DNA of 64,000 nucleotides, from assembly GCF_902459565.1 (NCBI RefSeq), contig NZ_CABPSN010000001.1, forward strand, positions 1,178,001 through 1,242,000, given 5' to 3'. Source of the stretch: Pandoraea aquatica (GTDB lineage Bacteria; Pseudomonadota; Gammaproteobacteria; Burkholderiales; Burkholderiaceae). The notes under the pieces are model-generated. The model made no database searches, had not been told where the DNA came from, and worked only from the letters and a program-made list of their open reading frames with translations. Shown here piece after piece: positions 20,901-26,825 of the stretch (position 1 is the stretch's first letter; each line of letters begins with the position of its first letter). The translations under genes were made by a program, and so were the position numbers.

Positions 20901-22159
20901 GGGGAATCGTTCCACGTCATCAGACGCACTTCGTGATCGAGCGGCGTCGTGCCGCATCCGACCAGCATCGCGCCGTCATCGTTGTGAGCGCCCGAGGCCT
21001 CAGCCCGTTGCTGCGCCAGTGCGCCACGGTCGAAGTCGGTCGCCGTCATGCCGTCGCCGCGCTGTCCGCCGGTGACGAAGAGCGTCGCCTCCGCCAATCC
21101 GTAGCAGGGATAGACCGCCTTCGGATCGAAACCCGCAGGCGCAAACGCTTCGCAGAAATCGATCAGCGTGTCGTGTCGCACGGGCTCCGAGCCGGAGAAC
21201 GCCAGCCGCCAGCCACTCAGGTTCAGTGAACCGATCGTCGCAGCATCGATGCGTTGCGCGCACAGGCGATAAGCGAAATCGGGGCCACCGCTGACGGTGC
21301 CGCCGAACTTGTCGATGGCGCGCAGCCAGCGCACCGGCCGCTCCAGGAAGAACTGCGGCGACATCAGCACGAGACGCGCCCCACGATAGATCGGCGAGAG
21401 CAGCCCGCCGATCAGCCCCATGTCGTGGTACAGCGGCAACCAGCTCACCATGGTGTCGTCGCGGGTCATGCCGAGTCCTGCGACGATGGCGGCCTCGTTG
21501 GCCATCAGATTGGCATGACTGACCATTACGCCCTTCGGCGTAGAGGTCGAGCCCGACGTGTATTGCAGGAATGCCAGATCACTCGGTGCGACGGGGGTTT
21601 CCTGCCACTCGGCGGCGAGCGCGTCGTCGATTTCGTCGATCACCACGATCTCGACGCCGCGCAACTCGGGCACGGCGTCGCCGAACGCGAGCATGGCGTC
21701 GCGATGCTGACGGTCGGTCAGCACGAAGCGTGCACGCGCGTCGTGCAGGATCGAGCGCACACGCGCCAGATGCTGCGGACGCGCCGACTCCGGCGGAAAT
21801 GCCGGCACGGCGATGGCCCCCGCGTACAGGCAGCCGAAGAAGCCCGCCACGTAATCCAGCCCCGTCGGCATGAGCAGCAACCCGCGCTCGCCGTACGCAC
21901 CGTCTTTCCCACGCGCGGCGAGACGTTGCAGTGTGGCGGCCACCGCACGGGCGCGTGTATCGAGCCCGGCACAGGTCAGGGCCTGACCGTCGCCCTCGTC
22001 GCTGGATACGGCGCGCAGCGCCTCGCGATCCGGCTCAAGCCGGGCACGGGCGCGCAGAAGATCGACGATGTGTTCGATAGGAGCGCCGGGCGCTCCCTGA
22101 GAGGGCGCCGTCGAAGGGACGGGACCGAAGGGGACGGGCAAGCGGAGAGCGTCGTTCAT
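8906..22159 (-). CDS. Lipopeptide-initiating NRPS: FAAL-ACP-C-A-T-E-C-A-T-C-A-T
   Basis: 4417-residue synthetase that starts the siderophore. Residues about 20-590 are a fatty-acyl-AMP ligase (YTSGSTSTPKGV near 200), followed by a carrier domain (DDHFFLCGGSS near 656), so synthesis starts by loading a fatty acid. Then come C (HHLLTDAWS, 865), A1 (1355), T (DNFFALGGDS, 1740), E (HHLVIDGVSW, 1929), C (HHVTLDGWS, 2384), A2 (2865), T (DAFFDIGGDS, 3255), C (HHLISDGWS, 3460), A3 (3939) and T (DDFFALGGHS, 4327). Hand-read pocket codes: A1 DGEGSGGMTK (ornithine-type, epimerised), A2 DLTKVGHVGK (the known Asp code), A3 DFWNVGMVHK (close to the Thr code DFWNIGMVHK). Expected product is acyl-D-Orn*-Asp-Thr. 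The dioxygenase gene just upstream could hydroxylate the Asp. The ATG at 22159 has only a weak ribosome-binding site. Confidence 0.96.
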   Translation of the reverse strand: MNDALRLPVPFGPVPSTAPSQGAPGAPIEHIVDLLRARARLEPDREALRAVSSDEGDGQALTCAGLDTRARAVAATLQRLAARGKDGAYGERGLLLMPTGLDYVAGFFGCLYAGAIAVPAFPPESARPQHLARVRSILHDARARFVLTDRQHRDAMLAFGDAVPELRGVEIVVIDEIDDALAAEWQETPVAPSDLAFLQYTSGSTSTPKGVMVSHANLMANEAAIVAGLGMTRDDTMVSWLPLYHDMGLIGGLLSPIYRGARLVLMSPQFFLERPVRWLRAIDKFGGTVSGGPDFAYRLCAQRIDAATIGSLNLSGWRLAFSGSEPVRHDTLIDFCEAFAPAGFDPKAVYPCYGLAEATLFVTGGQRGDGMTATDFDRGALAQQRAEASGAHNDDGAMLVGCGTTPLDHEVRLMTWNDSPDVAPSVVGTGGVGEIWVSGPSVAQGYWRNEEASARTFVQADGKRWLRTGDLGFVHGDQLYITGRCKDVIIVRGHNLYPQDLEKAVEADVELVRKGRVTAFAVDIDGEPGIGIAAEVGRGVQKMVPPQTLAEVIAVAVSDVCQQAASVVVLLNPGALPKTSSGKLQRSACAKGWRDGSLDAWATWQNGAIVGDDAASASSNDKPDAQAQDATFDAVAQIWREVLGREQVRADDHFFLCGGSSLLAMQVLARVHERLGVKATPASLYEHARLGEWVRELAKLAPVSGAQAIDAGQKIPPATPLAQTPDTRVFRQSFAQSRLWFVHRLDPANSAAYHVGGQLLVKGRFDATAFSRALEVIAARHDALRTTFDERDGVAVQIVHAKADVPLVSHDVSGDANPDAAASRLTDALLAQPFALDTVAPWRVASIRMSDEAHRIVFVLHHLLTDAWSMTLLVDELARAYSGFAGGEAPVLAPVPVQPGDHAHWQHARVDGEALGRQLDWWQARLPEPSPVLALPVDRSRGALRSGAGQTLAFEFPAGLTRDVLTFAAQRKATPFIVLAASFQWLLHRYAGETDIRVGVPIAQRDVAGLERMLGCLVNTQVWRAQIDPAADFDRLVMQVRDGALDSQAHREAPFERVVERIAPQRSLGQSPLFQVMLNHHVANAAASRAATGWPAGLNVVAQPLTGGAQYDLALDIDELHEASAGKGADPLDGVTLRARLTFPTDLFDAPTIERLGADWCAGLATLLALPTQPLASLDVAFESALDGAGHRTALAEASSPFQSVPSLIDVQAQQQPSAIALRDEAGTLTYAELVRGANRIAHWLLAQGVQPEARIGLAMSRQTGMIAGLLGIMKAGCAFVPLDPSYPPERLAQIIDDAGISLALTEAVLADAPWLPARRAVVADLMADASLPEHSPAVSLHPDQLAYLIYTSGSTGTPKGVAVAHGPLAMHCVATGAQYRLTPEVCELHVLSINFDGAHERWMAPMICGASLFIADERHWAPQTMVDAMRSHGVTNAGFPTAYLCRLATSGATGAPALRLLSFGGEAMAWPALRAAQAMFRPAQTINGYGPTETVMTPVAWSIDGVLDAQPAAQIAGQAYAPIGEPVGRRHAWVLDPWLGEVPLGAVGELYLGGEGVARGYLGRAALTAERFVPDPRGEPGARMYRTGDRVRRLADGTLVYLGRFDQQVKVRGFRIEPGEVETQLLREPGVDDALAVVAAGPAGDQLVAYVAGKGLDGEALRVALSRRLPDYLVPSLVIVLDTLPKLPNGKRDRAALPAPVWGSAGGRAPQSEAECALAAVWQDLLRVPSVSRDDNFFALGGDSIVALQMVGRARQAGWQVGAQDVFRHQTLARLAAQARAVGEAAASTRAPEPLEGAVPLTPVQAWFFRQPIARRDHWNQWVEVTLPEGTDLTALREALATVVKHHDALRLRFTEHDGQWQARYVAPHAADDLLWHAAMCDDAQLADALAQAQRSLSLADGPLLRALLVRTEAGELRCFLVAHHLVIDGVSWRILLDDLQTALGTGQGAQPLPAVGQSMREWAQRWHDWTQSDAAAAALEVWQQALAGAVDSVDIAKPETTAAGTGEIEHTWSADIAVPLTQLRRVRMHEALSAAVAHTLARRAGAQRYVVHVEGHGRGGEGLGDLSRTLGWFTAAWPLAIAVGSTPERTLAAAREAWRRVPHDGASYAALRYLGAPQARQTLDALPAGNVTVNFLGRTDADGIVDGGLSHESDVPPPNWLTLDIWQRDDTLRLVCRYDRARLAGDDVQALVDEIGATLRALAETLPSHEPVVAEDFPHAGLSHEQLAALPASMQQIEAVVPATSMQQGLLFYSQQQGTADPYFYQKGFVIDGELDASAFAQAWREAVVRHAALRTAYVSDIGELPLLLVHGRETVATAADLLPQEDWRKLSETEQHARLDARFAAERAAGFSFVQAHRPCLALIRVSESRWWLLWSSHHVTLDGWSTGLILSDVMSRYAALAKGVASTDGGGQAAPSFAEFAVWQRELDASASLAHWRQLLDGVGVPTPLPAARQDRTTTDAAGHGEAAWTLPPAQWQTWCDAARRAGVTPGTLCQGAWALLLARHAGLRDVVFGVTASGRSAAVPGIERMAGLFINTLPVRATFDARRPVVDWLRDLQTQTAQSREHEHVALSAITREAQRDNERDGESADGALFESIVVFENYPLDAALLGQREDGLRLSLLERGTQARNNYPLSLIVEQHDGLRLVLAFARERFDDAAVQALGEQFVALLGAVADSLGMSTTASTPVGQIGLTNEAPQTAESVVWPSNDFLDDWQAHVARDGAALAAEGEDATYRRNELDAVASRLAVKLQAQGIGPEDRVAVCLPRSAALAGAILGVWKAGAAYVPLDPTQPVARLEKLVSASGAKAVIVDDQAPAITHASLVRWRDIADANVSTKAPTPVRTHPAQAAYVIYTSGSTGEPKGVVVSRGALHNYVQAVAARLREGGLEAANEAGGFAMASTVAADLGHTTLFGALALGRPLYLVPQACAFDAQRFAEWCAARPIDVLKIVPGHLKGLFDAAGTAVLPRAVLVTGGESLDPSFVAQIRAARPGLAVLNHYGPTETTVGALTHALGDVAEAPVPVGRPLANLHAHVLDADLNPVPPGVAGELYLGGAGLARGYLGAPAQTAERFVPDPWGSGARLYRTGDRAVQRTDGAVVYLGRMDDQVKIRGYRVEPAEVAQAMRRVPGVIDAVVVARHDGPGDAWLHGVFTGDATTDVVRTALTGALPSAWVPARIDGVDTLPLTANGKVDRRALLALTDSVGTTKESAGAASVELPHDGAEADIAAIWCQVLKREQVGRHDAFFDIGGDSILALQVIARLRKRGIKVGPQHLASHPTVARLATLAAPAEAKSAQIPPAVTGPTRGDDRRSTFPLSSSQMRVWLETQMAPRAGAYHIAGALRLDGPLQADALERALQTLSDWHDVLRTTIEVSATEGGAPAQRVHAALPVAFTHDAVAPGTSGDAADAAVQARLEALTLGAFDLANGPLWRVHLMQLDDRSHVLMLVMHHLISDGWSMNLLVADLARAYRAHAGGTQPVRDASASSLRYGDYAVWQREQLTGPAQAAQLAYWRQQLGTTHPELALPFDRARPVVRDGAGASIDLTMPPGLPARLDRFAREHGVTRFMVMAAAFHLLMHRVTGEGDVRTGMPVAGRAHEAVEPVVGFFVNTQVLRSQIESPTTFAALVTQVRDQLLGAQQHADVPFERLVEHLAPVRSASRHPLFQVSINHQKRAFAPLSDLAGVTMQAIERRAHHAQVDLALDTEEDESGALRGWLTYACDVFDAPTVRRLGEQWLTLLDVAMTQATTPVARLAMTTSDAVAQGQGKGRKRVSVAVPLPVHAVIDAQAAGRGDAIAVCDANTRVSYTDLVTRANRIAHALIRAGVAPEARVGLAMSRSTDLIVAMLGILKAGAAYVPLDPAYPAERLSYMVEDAGVTHAITQASLAGASWLPGKAMTLESMLADATLPDHAPARDVHVDQLAYVIYTSGSTGRPKGAQLTHRNLMRLLTGTSQDFAFDANDVWTMFHSYAFDFSVWEIFGALAHGARLVVVSQDTARDPAAMWALVANEGVTVLNQTPSAFYQWLGAMPSAATSTTLRHIVFGGEALTPARLAAWWQRFGEATRLTNMYGITETTVHVSQHVLHRDDTTGSPIGEPIADLDWRVLDAGLNEVPPGVAGDLYVCGEGLARGYLGQAGLTAERFVPDPKGAPGERMYRSGDRARRLADGTLDYLGRGDAQVKLRGFRIELGEIESQLLRHEDVTDAAVLVRDDGAGEQLVAYVVSPLDRAADVDTAALWSRLRTHLGGELPAYMVPGQWLRLDALPLTPNGKLDRRALPVPEAAGAAQFEAPRDGIEARIASIWQDVLSVPRVGRHDDFFALGGHSLLATQVASRLRDALSLDVPLRTLFEASRLTALAEALDEMTGATPAIPAVADDDLQAALREMESLSPEALQALLGAEATHGQTKHG

Positions 22160-22274
22160 GACGGTAGCGACTCACGAAGCAGGAGCGGAATCAAAGACTG
22201 GCGCATGGCGGCCGCCGGGCCGCGGCATGCAGTAAATGACAGAGAGAAGACGTTTCGAAGCGAGGGAAAGACCG

Positions 22275-23297
22275 TCAGCGGTCGGCCCCGTGCGCCTGCG
22301 CCATCGCCACGACGACCTTGCGCGGCCCCTTGAACGGCGAGCGCGCGTGCGCCGCGAGCATGTTGTCGAGCATCAGCACATCGCCGTCCTGCCACGGGAA
22401 ACTGATCTTCTCCGCTTCCAGCACGTGACGGATGGTCGCGAGTGCGTCTTCTTCAATGGGACTGCCGTCGCCGTAGTACACGTTGCGCGGCAGGTCCTCC
22501 TCGCCGACGACGTCGAGCAACGTCTCACGCACGTCGGGTTCGAGGTTGGAGATGTGGAACAGGTGCGCCTGATTGAACCAGACCCAGTCGCCCGTCGTGG
22601 GATGTTGCGCGACGGCCTGACACAGCTGGCGCGTACGCAGCTCGCCATCGTCTTTCCATTCGCAGGCAATGCGGTGGGCGCGGCAATACGCTTCGACTTC
22701 GGCGCGGTCTTCGGTGTTGAAGACCTGTGTCCAGGGCACGTCGAAACCGTTGCCGAAGTTGCGCACGTACATCAGCCCCTTGCTGGCGAAGCGCTCGCGC
22801 AGTGCTTGCGGCAGGCGCGCGTAGATGCGGCGACTATCGGCAATCGGCGTCTCACCACCTTCCTGCGCCGTGAGCACGCTGTAGAACCAGATCTTCATCG
22901 GCCAGTCGCGCGTGTACGACTGTTCGTTATGCAAAGGAATGTGCTGGTGAGGCGGATATTCGGTGGACGTGTAGACGCCTTGCGCGACTTTGCTGCGCGG
23001 CGTCGAACCGAATTCATAGGTCAGCAGCGAATGACCGAAAGACGCGGCGAACTCGCGGAATGCCGCATCGCCATCGACCTTGAACCCCCGGAACAGTACG
23101 CCGCCGTGGGTCGGGAGATATTCGTCCACCAGCGCGTGAAGGGCACTGGCGGCGGCCTCGATCGGCACACCGGCATCGCGCGGTTCGACCACCATCGGGA
23201 GGTCGCCATTGGTGCGCAGGGCGCGCACATCGAGCATCGTATCGAGCATGGTTGGATCCTCAACGAAACCGCGGCGCCACACGCGCCGCACTTTCAT
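22275..23297 (-). CDS. Fe(II)/2-oxoglutarate dioxygenase, TauD/SyrP-like (putative aspartate beta-hydroxylase)
   Basis: About 340 residues of the TauD/SyrP clavaminate-synthase-like fold. The iron-binding facial triad is visible as H-N-E in IPLHNEQSY plus a distal His in DNMLAAHARSPF, followed by the 2-oxoglutarate-binding Arg in KGPRKV. Stand-alone SyrP-type enzymes hydroxylate carrier-bound Asp in siderophores such as ornibactin and malleobactin. The NRPS downstream has an Asp-type adenylation domain, so a beta-hydroxyaspartate iron ligand is the likely product (inference). It sits between the exporter gene and the first NRPS gene in one minus-strand operon. Two starts are plausible: the ATG at 23297 with GAGGA 6 bases upstream (chosen), and the ATG at 23249 with GAGG 8 bases upstream, which would remove a basic 16-residue N-terminus. 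Confidence 0.88.
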   Translation of the reverse strand: MKVRRVWRRGFVEDPTMLDTMLDVRALRTNGDLPMVVEPRDAGVPIEAAASALHALVDEYLPTHGGVLFRGFKVDGDAAFREFAASFGHSLLTYEFGSTPRSKVAQGVYTSTEYPPHQHIPLHNEQSYTRDWPMKIWFYSVLTAQEGGETPIADSRRIYARLPQALRERFASKGLMYVRNFGNGFDVPWTQVFNTEDRAEVEAYCRAHRIACEWKDDGELRTRQLCQAVAQHPTTGDWVWFNQAHLFHISNLEPDVRETLLDVVGEEDLPRNVYYGDGSPIEEDALATIRHVLEAEKISFPWQDGDVLMLDNMLAAHARSPFKGPRKVVVAMAQAHGADR

Positions 23298-23328
23298 TGA
23301 CGATCCTCGTGCCCGCAATTTAAGGGGT

Positions 23329-25029
23329 TTACGCGGACGATTGCGGTTTTTCTACATTCCCCGTCGTCGTCGCCGGATTGGCAGACGTCGACGCGACGGG
23401 TGTCGGCTCACCATCGGCGATCAACTGACCGTTTTCCATCTTCACCAGCCGGTCGGCCAGCGAGAAGTAGCGGTCGTCGTGCGAGATCACCAGCACGGTT
23501 TTCCCCTGCGCCTTCAGCTCGGGCAGGATCTCCCGATAAAACACTTCCTTGAACACCGGATCCTGATCGGCCGCCCATTCGTCGAACACAAGGAACGGAC
23601 GATCCTCCACGCACGCCGCCACAAGGGCGAGACGTTTGCGTTGCCCCTGGGAGAGATCGCGCGTGGAGAACGCGCCGTTCGTCACGCTGACCTTGTGCTG
23701 GAGATGCAGACGGGTGAGCCAGCGTGCAGCGAACGCATCGATTCGTGCGGGATCGGTCTGCGCGTCGTCCGCGCCCAGCAGCGTTTCGAACAGGTGGAAG
23801 TCGAAGAAGATCGCCGAGAACAACTGTCGGTAGCGGTCGCGATTTTTGACGTCGACCGACTGGCCGTTCCACACGATTTCGCCGCTCTCCGGCACATATA
23901 GCCCGGTGAGCAGCTTGGCCAGCGACGTTTTGCCGCTGCCGTTCCCCCCGATCAGGAAGGTGATCTCGCCCGGACGGAACGTCAGATCGATCGGCCCCAT
24001 GCGGAAGATTTCGTCCTGCTGCTCGTGGTAATAGCTATGCGTGATGCCATGCAGCCGCACCAGCGGCGCGCCGACCGTCGACGTCTCGGACGACGTGACG
24101 TCCTCCGTGCGCATCGACTCCGTCACCTTCTGAATGCGTTCGCTCGCGACCCGCGCCATCGTCAGCAGCGGAATGTTGTTGAGCATGGCTTCGAGCGGCG
24201 TGACCATGTACAGGAATACGATGGCGTAGCCCGTCGCGACATGCGCATTGCTCGACGTCGCACCGACCAGCACGAACAGCACCAGCCCGATGAGCGCGAA
24301 GAACAGAAAGCGCACCCAACTGACCGAGAAGATAAAGAGCGTCAGGCCGCGCGAGCGATTCTCGCGCACCGCCTCGATGGCGGAGCCCAGCACGCGCGCG
24401 AGGAAGGCGTCGGCACGACGTCGGTTGAGCTTCAGCTCCTTCGCGCCGGATGCCAGCGTCTGGAAATGCCCGAACAACTCGTCCTGACGCTGCCCCGCCG
24501 TGCGCAGGTACCGAATCACTTTCGTGTGACTGATGTGATAACCCAGCGCGCCCAGACCGATCGCCACGCAGGCCATCAGGAAAATCGGCCAGGACAGGAT
24601 CGCCAGGTACAGGAAGCAGCCCATGACGATCGCGCCATTCATGACGAGCGTCGGCAGGCCGATGAAGAAGTTGGCGACGTGGTTGGCGTCGTCGGCCAGC
24701 ACCGACTGCACGCGCGCGCCGCCCGTCGACTCGACCACACGCAGCGGCGCGTTGACGATGATGCGCGACACGTGCCGACGCAGTTCGGCCAGCGTGCGCT
24801 GCCCCAACCGCGTAAAGAGCGCCCCGGCGCACATTTGCGCGAGCATGGACAGCACGGCCAGCGCGGCGAAGCGCCACGCCAGCGCGCCCAGTTCCGCCAC
24901 TGGCGCACCGAGCGCGCGATTGATCGATGCGATCAGCATGACGTTCGCCACGCCGCAGGCGAGCGAGGCAACTACAGCGGCCGCAAGCAGCCAGCGTGAA
25001 GCACGCAACAGGAACAGAAACAGGAACAC
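23329..25029 (-). CDS. Cyclic-peptide/siderophore ABC exporter (PvdE/OrbE-type, fused membrane and ATPase domains)
   Basis: Half-size ABC transporter of the cyclic-peptide exporter family, expected to move the siderophore or its precursor across the inner membrane. The N-terminal half has about six hydrophobic segments beginning with VFLFLFLLRASRWLL. The C-terminal ATPase shows Walker A GGNGSGKTS (near residue 361), signature LSQGQRKRL (458) and Walker B FLVFDEW (482), in which the usual catalytic DE is present. I chose the GTG at 25029 because GGAGA lies 5 bases upstream and the membrane domain starts immediately. An in-frame ATG at 25119 would add 30 residues with no recognisable feature. 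It is the first gene of the minus-strand biosynthetic operon and lies behind a sigma-dependent promoter-like site at 25209-25233. Confidence 0.93.
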   Translation of the reverse strand: MFLFLFLLRASRWLLAAAVVASLACGVANVMLIASINRALGAPVAELGALAWRFAALAVLSMLAQMCAGALFTRLGQRTLAELRRHVSRIIVNAPLRVVESTGGARVQSVLADDANHVANFFIGLPTLVMNGAIVMGCFLYLAILSWPIFLMACVAIGLGALGYHISHTKVIRYLRTAGQRQDELFGHFQTLASGAKELKLNRRRADAFLARVLGSAIEAVRENRSRGLTLFIFSVSWVRFLFFALIGLVLFVLVGATSSNAHVATGYAIVFLYMVTPLEAMLNNIPLLTMARVASERIQKVTESMRTEDVTSSETSTVGAPLVRLHGITHSYYHEQQDEIFRMGPIDLTFRPGEITFLIGGNGSGKTSLAKLLTGLYVPESGEIVWNGQSVDVKNRDRYRQLFSAIFFDFHLFETLLGADDAQTDPARIDAFAARWLTRLHLQHKVSVTNGAFSTRDLSQGQRKRLALVAACVEDRPFLVFDEWAADQDPVFKEVFYREILPELKAQGKTVLVISHDDRYFSLADRLVKMENGQLIADGEPTPVASTSANPATTTGNVEKPQSSA

Positions 25030-25208
25030 GACGCTCTCCGCGGGTGATCCGTCGCACGTCCGAACGCCGTAGGGTGCGCACGGACGCCGGGCGACGAATC
25101 GCGATGAAAGGACTAACAAAGACGAACCAGGACAAGCCAGATCGGCGGATCGCAGGCGTAGGGGTTGGCTCCCCGCCTGTGCGCCCTCTTCTGGCTCCTC
25201 CGCTCAAA

Positions 25209-25233
25209 GACGATTCAGGACACCGAAAATTTG
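25209..25233 (-). promoter_or_regulatory. OrbS/PvdS-type promoter for exporter-dioxygenase-NRPS operon
   Basis: Read on the minus strand, CAAAT at 25233-25229 is followed by exactly 16 bases and then CGTC at 25212-25209. PvdS-family sigma factors of pseudomonads recognise TAAAT-N16-CGT, and Burkholderia OrbS promoters are described as TAAA...CGTC. One mismatch (C for T) in the -35 element. It would start transcription toward the exporter gene. The sigma gene at 29915 is the likely activator (inference). Confidence 0.6.
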
Positions 25234-25263
25234 CCCGGCGCACTTGCCTGAATTTCTCAGGGG

Positions 25264-25288
25264 TAAATTTAAAGAAAAGCTCATCGTC
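25264..25288 (+). promoter_or_regulatory. OrbS/PvdS-type promoter for the ornithine N5-oxygenase gene
   Basis: TAAAT at 25264-25268, then 16 bases, then CGTC at 25285-25288: a perfect match to the iron-starvation sigma pattern TAAAT-N16-CGT. It lies about 85 bases before the ATG at 25372, leaving a leader of roughly 75 bases. Confidence 0.72.
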
Positions 25289-25371
25289 TTCTGGGAAACG
25301 GATGCTTTGTATGGCATTCCCCCCGATCCCGGGTCCGGGTGAATTCACCGGATGACCTTGCCGAGGCCCTC

Positions 25372-26748
25372 ATGCACGCAAGTACCGAACCGTCCACGAC
25401 GACCAACACTCCCCCTCATTCCGTGACACACGACCTGATCGGCGTTGGCTTCGGCCCGTCCAATCTCGCCCTGGCCATCGCCCTCGAAGAGCACTGCGGG
25501 CAGCGCCTCGGCCCCGCCCGCTTCCTGTTTCTGGAGAAGCAGCCCGATTTCACCTGGCACGGCAATATGCTGCTCTCGAACAGCCGCATGCAGATCGCCT
25601 ACCTCAAGGATCTCGCGACGCTGCGCAATCCGCGCAGCCGCTTCACTTTCATCAACTATCTGCACGAGAAGGCGCGGCTGTCCGCGTTCATCAACCTGCA
25701 AAGTCACTATCCGACACGACGCGAGTACAACGACTACCTGCGCTGGGCCGCGTCGCACTTCCACGGGCAATGCGCGTACGGCGAAACGGTGACAGGTATC
25801 GAGCCGGTGCTGGAGCGCAATGAAGTCGTGGCGTTGCAGGTTCATTCCCGCGACGGGCAAGGCGAGACGCAATCGCGTCGCACGCGCAATGTGATTCTCG
25901 GTGCGGGCGGCACACCCCATGTGCCGCCGGTGTTCGCTCCGTTGCATCGCGCGTCCCATGCGCGCTTGTTCCATTCGTCCCAATATCTGGCGCGCGTGGC
26001 GTCGCTCAGCGAGACGGCACCGCGTCGGGTCGCCGTCGTCGGCGGTGGACAAAGTGCTGCGGAAATCTTCCTCGACCTCGCCGAGCAATGGCCGCAGGCG
26101 CAGGTCGATCTCATTATGCGGGGCCGCGCCCTCAAGCCTGCCGACAGCAGTCCGTTCGTCAACGAAATCTTCGATCCGCAGTTCACTGACTTCATCTATG
26201 CGCAACCGGTGGAACAGCGCGAACGCATTCTCGATGAGTTTCGTAACACGAACTATGCCGTGGTCGACGACGATCTGATCGCGCGCATCTACGACGTGCT
26301 GTATCAGCAGCGCGTGGGCGGACACGGCCATCATGCCCTGCTGTCGTGTCACGAGATTCAGGAGGTGAGCGCCGACGGGGACCGCATCACGCTGCACATG
26401 CACGAGCGGCTCGCCGGACGCCCGGTGACGCAGCATTACGACGTCGTGGTGCTGGCGACCGGCTACGAGCGCCGCACGCACGAAGCCCTGCTGTCGGACC
26501 TCGCACCGTGGCTCGACGGCCTCGAAGGCGAGCGCGACTATCGTCTGCGCACCCGCGAGAACTTCCAGCCCGGCATCTATCTGCAAGGCTATTGCGAGCC
26601 GACGCACGGACTGTCCGACACGCTGCTCTCGATTCTGGCCACGCGCTCGTCCGAAATCGCGACGTCGTTGCTGTCGCGCGCGCCCTTGCAGGCCGATGCA
26701 CCGACCCAGACAACGCAGGCATCGCGCGTCGCAGCACTGGCGGGATGA
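25372..26748 (+). CDS. pvdA: L-ornithine N5-monooxygenase (PvdA-type flavin hydroxylase)
   Basis: 458 residues of the SidA/PvdA/IucD N-hydroxylating monooxygenase family. It makes N5-hydroxyornithine, the precursor of the hydroxamate iron ligand, using FAD and NADPH. Visible family features are the FAD-binding GVGFGPSNLALAIAL near the N-terminus, the substrate-side segment MLLSNSRMQIAYLKDL, the NADPH-binding VAVVGGGQSAAEIF mid-protein and the C-terminal ATGYERR motif. I placed the start at the ATG at 25372, which has GAGG 5 bases upstream; an in-frame GTG at 25339 is less well supported. It is transcribed alone, divergent from the exporter operon and convergent with the ferric-reductase group, from the promoter-like site at 25264-25288. 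The two E-239 type adenylation domains in the NRPSs are the probable consumers of its product. Confidence 0.96.
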   Translation: MHASTEPSTTTNTPPHSVTHDLIGVGFGPSNLALAIALEEHCGQRLGPARFLFLEKQPDFTWHGNMLLSNSRMQIAYLKDLATLRNPRSRFTFINYLHEKARLSAFINLQSHYPTRREYNDYLRWAASHFHGQCAYGETVTGIEPVLERNEVVALQVHSRDGQGETQSRRTRNVILGAGGTPHVPPVFAPLHRASHARLFHSSQYLARVASLSETAPRRVAVVGGGQSAAEIFLDLAEQWPQAQVDLIMRGRALKPADSSPFVNEIFDPQFTDFIYAQPVEQRERILDEFRNTNYAVVDDDLIARIYDVLYQQRVGGHGHHALLSCHEIQEVSADGDRITLHMHERLAGRPVTQHYDVVVLATGYERRTHEALLSDLAPWLDGLEGERDYRLRTRENFQPGIYLQGYCEPTHGLSDTLLSILATRSSEIATSLLSRAPLQADAPTQTTQASRVAALAG

Positions 26749-26765
26749 GTGAGCGTCATCGATGC

Positions 26766-26808
26766 AAAAACGGCACCGCAGCGGATTAGGCTACGGTGCC
26801 GTTTTTTT
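26766..26808. terminator. Bidirectional intrinsic terminator
   Basis: A 13-base-pair stem, AAAAACGGCACCG (26766-26778) with CGGTGCCGTTTTT (26794-26806), closes a 15-base loop and is followed by T residues. The A-run on the left gives a U-tract for leftward transcription. It therefore ends both the N5-oxygenase gene and the convergent ferric-reductase operon. Confidence 0.9.
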
Positions 26809-26825
26809 AAATTGGACGCGTTCGG

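Larger units (their letters stand above)
25030..25371. other. Divergent intergenic region with two iron-starvation-type promoters
   Basis: This gap separates the exporter/NRPS operon (leftward) from the ornithine N5-oxygenase gene (rightward). It holds two facing-away promoter-like sites, at 25209-25233 (minus) and 25264-25288 (plus), 30 bases apart. The AT-rich core around 25255-25280 contrasts with the GC-rich flanks. I saw no clear Fur box here. Confidence 0.6.

Noticed and set aside
1-22159. Repeated blocks in the NRPS genes considered as recombination or mobile repeats
   Set aside because: They correspond to the conserved core motifs of A, T and C domains, which is normal for such genes.
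22160-22274. Search for a further iron-starvation promoter between the dioxygenase and first NRPS
   Set aside because: A TAAAT occurs but no CGT lies 16 bases away, and the genes look like one operon.
25345-26607. Minus-strand frame opposite the ornithine N5-oxygenase
   Set aside because: Antisense shadow of a gene with clear FAD and NADPH motifs.
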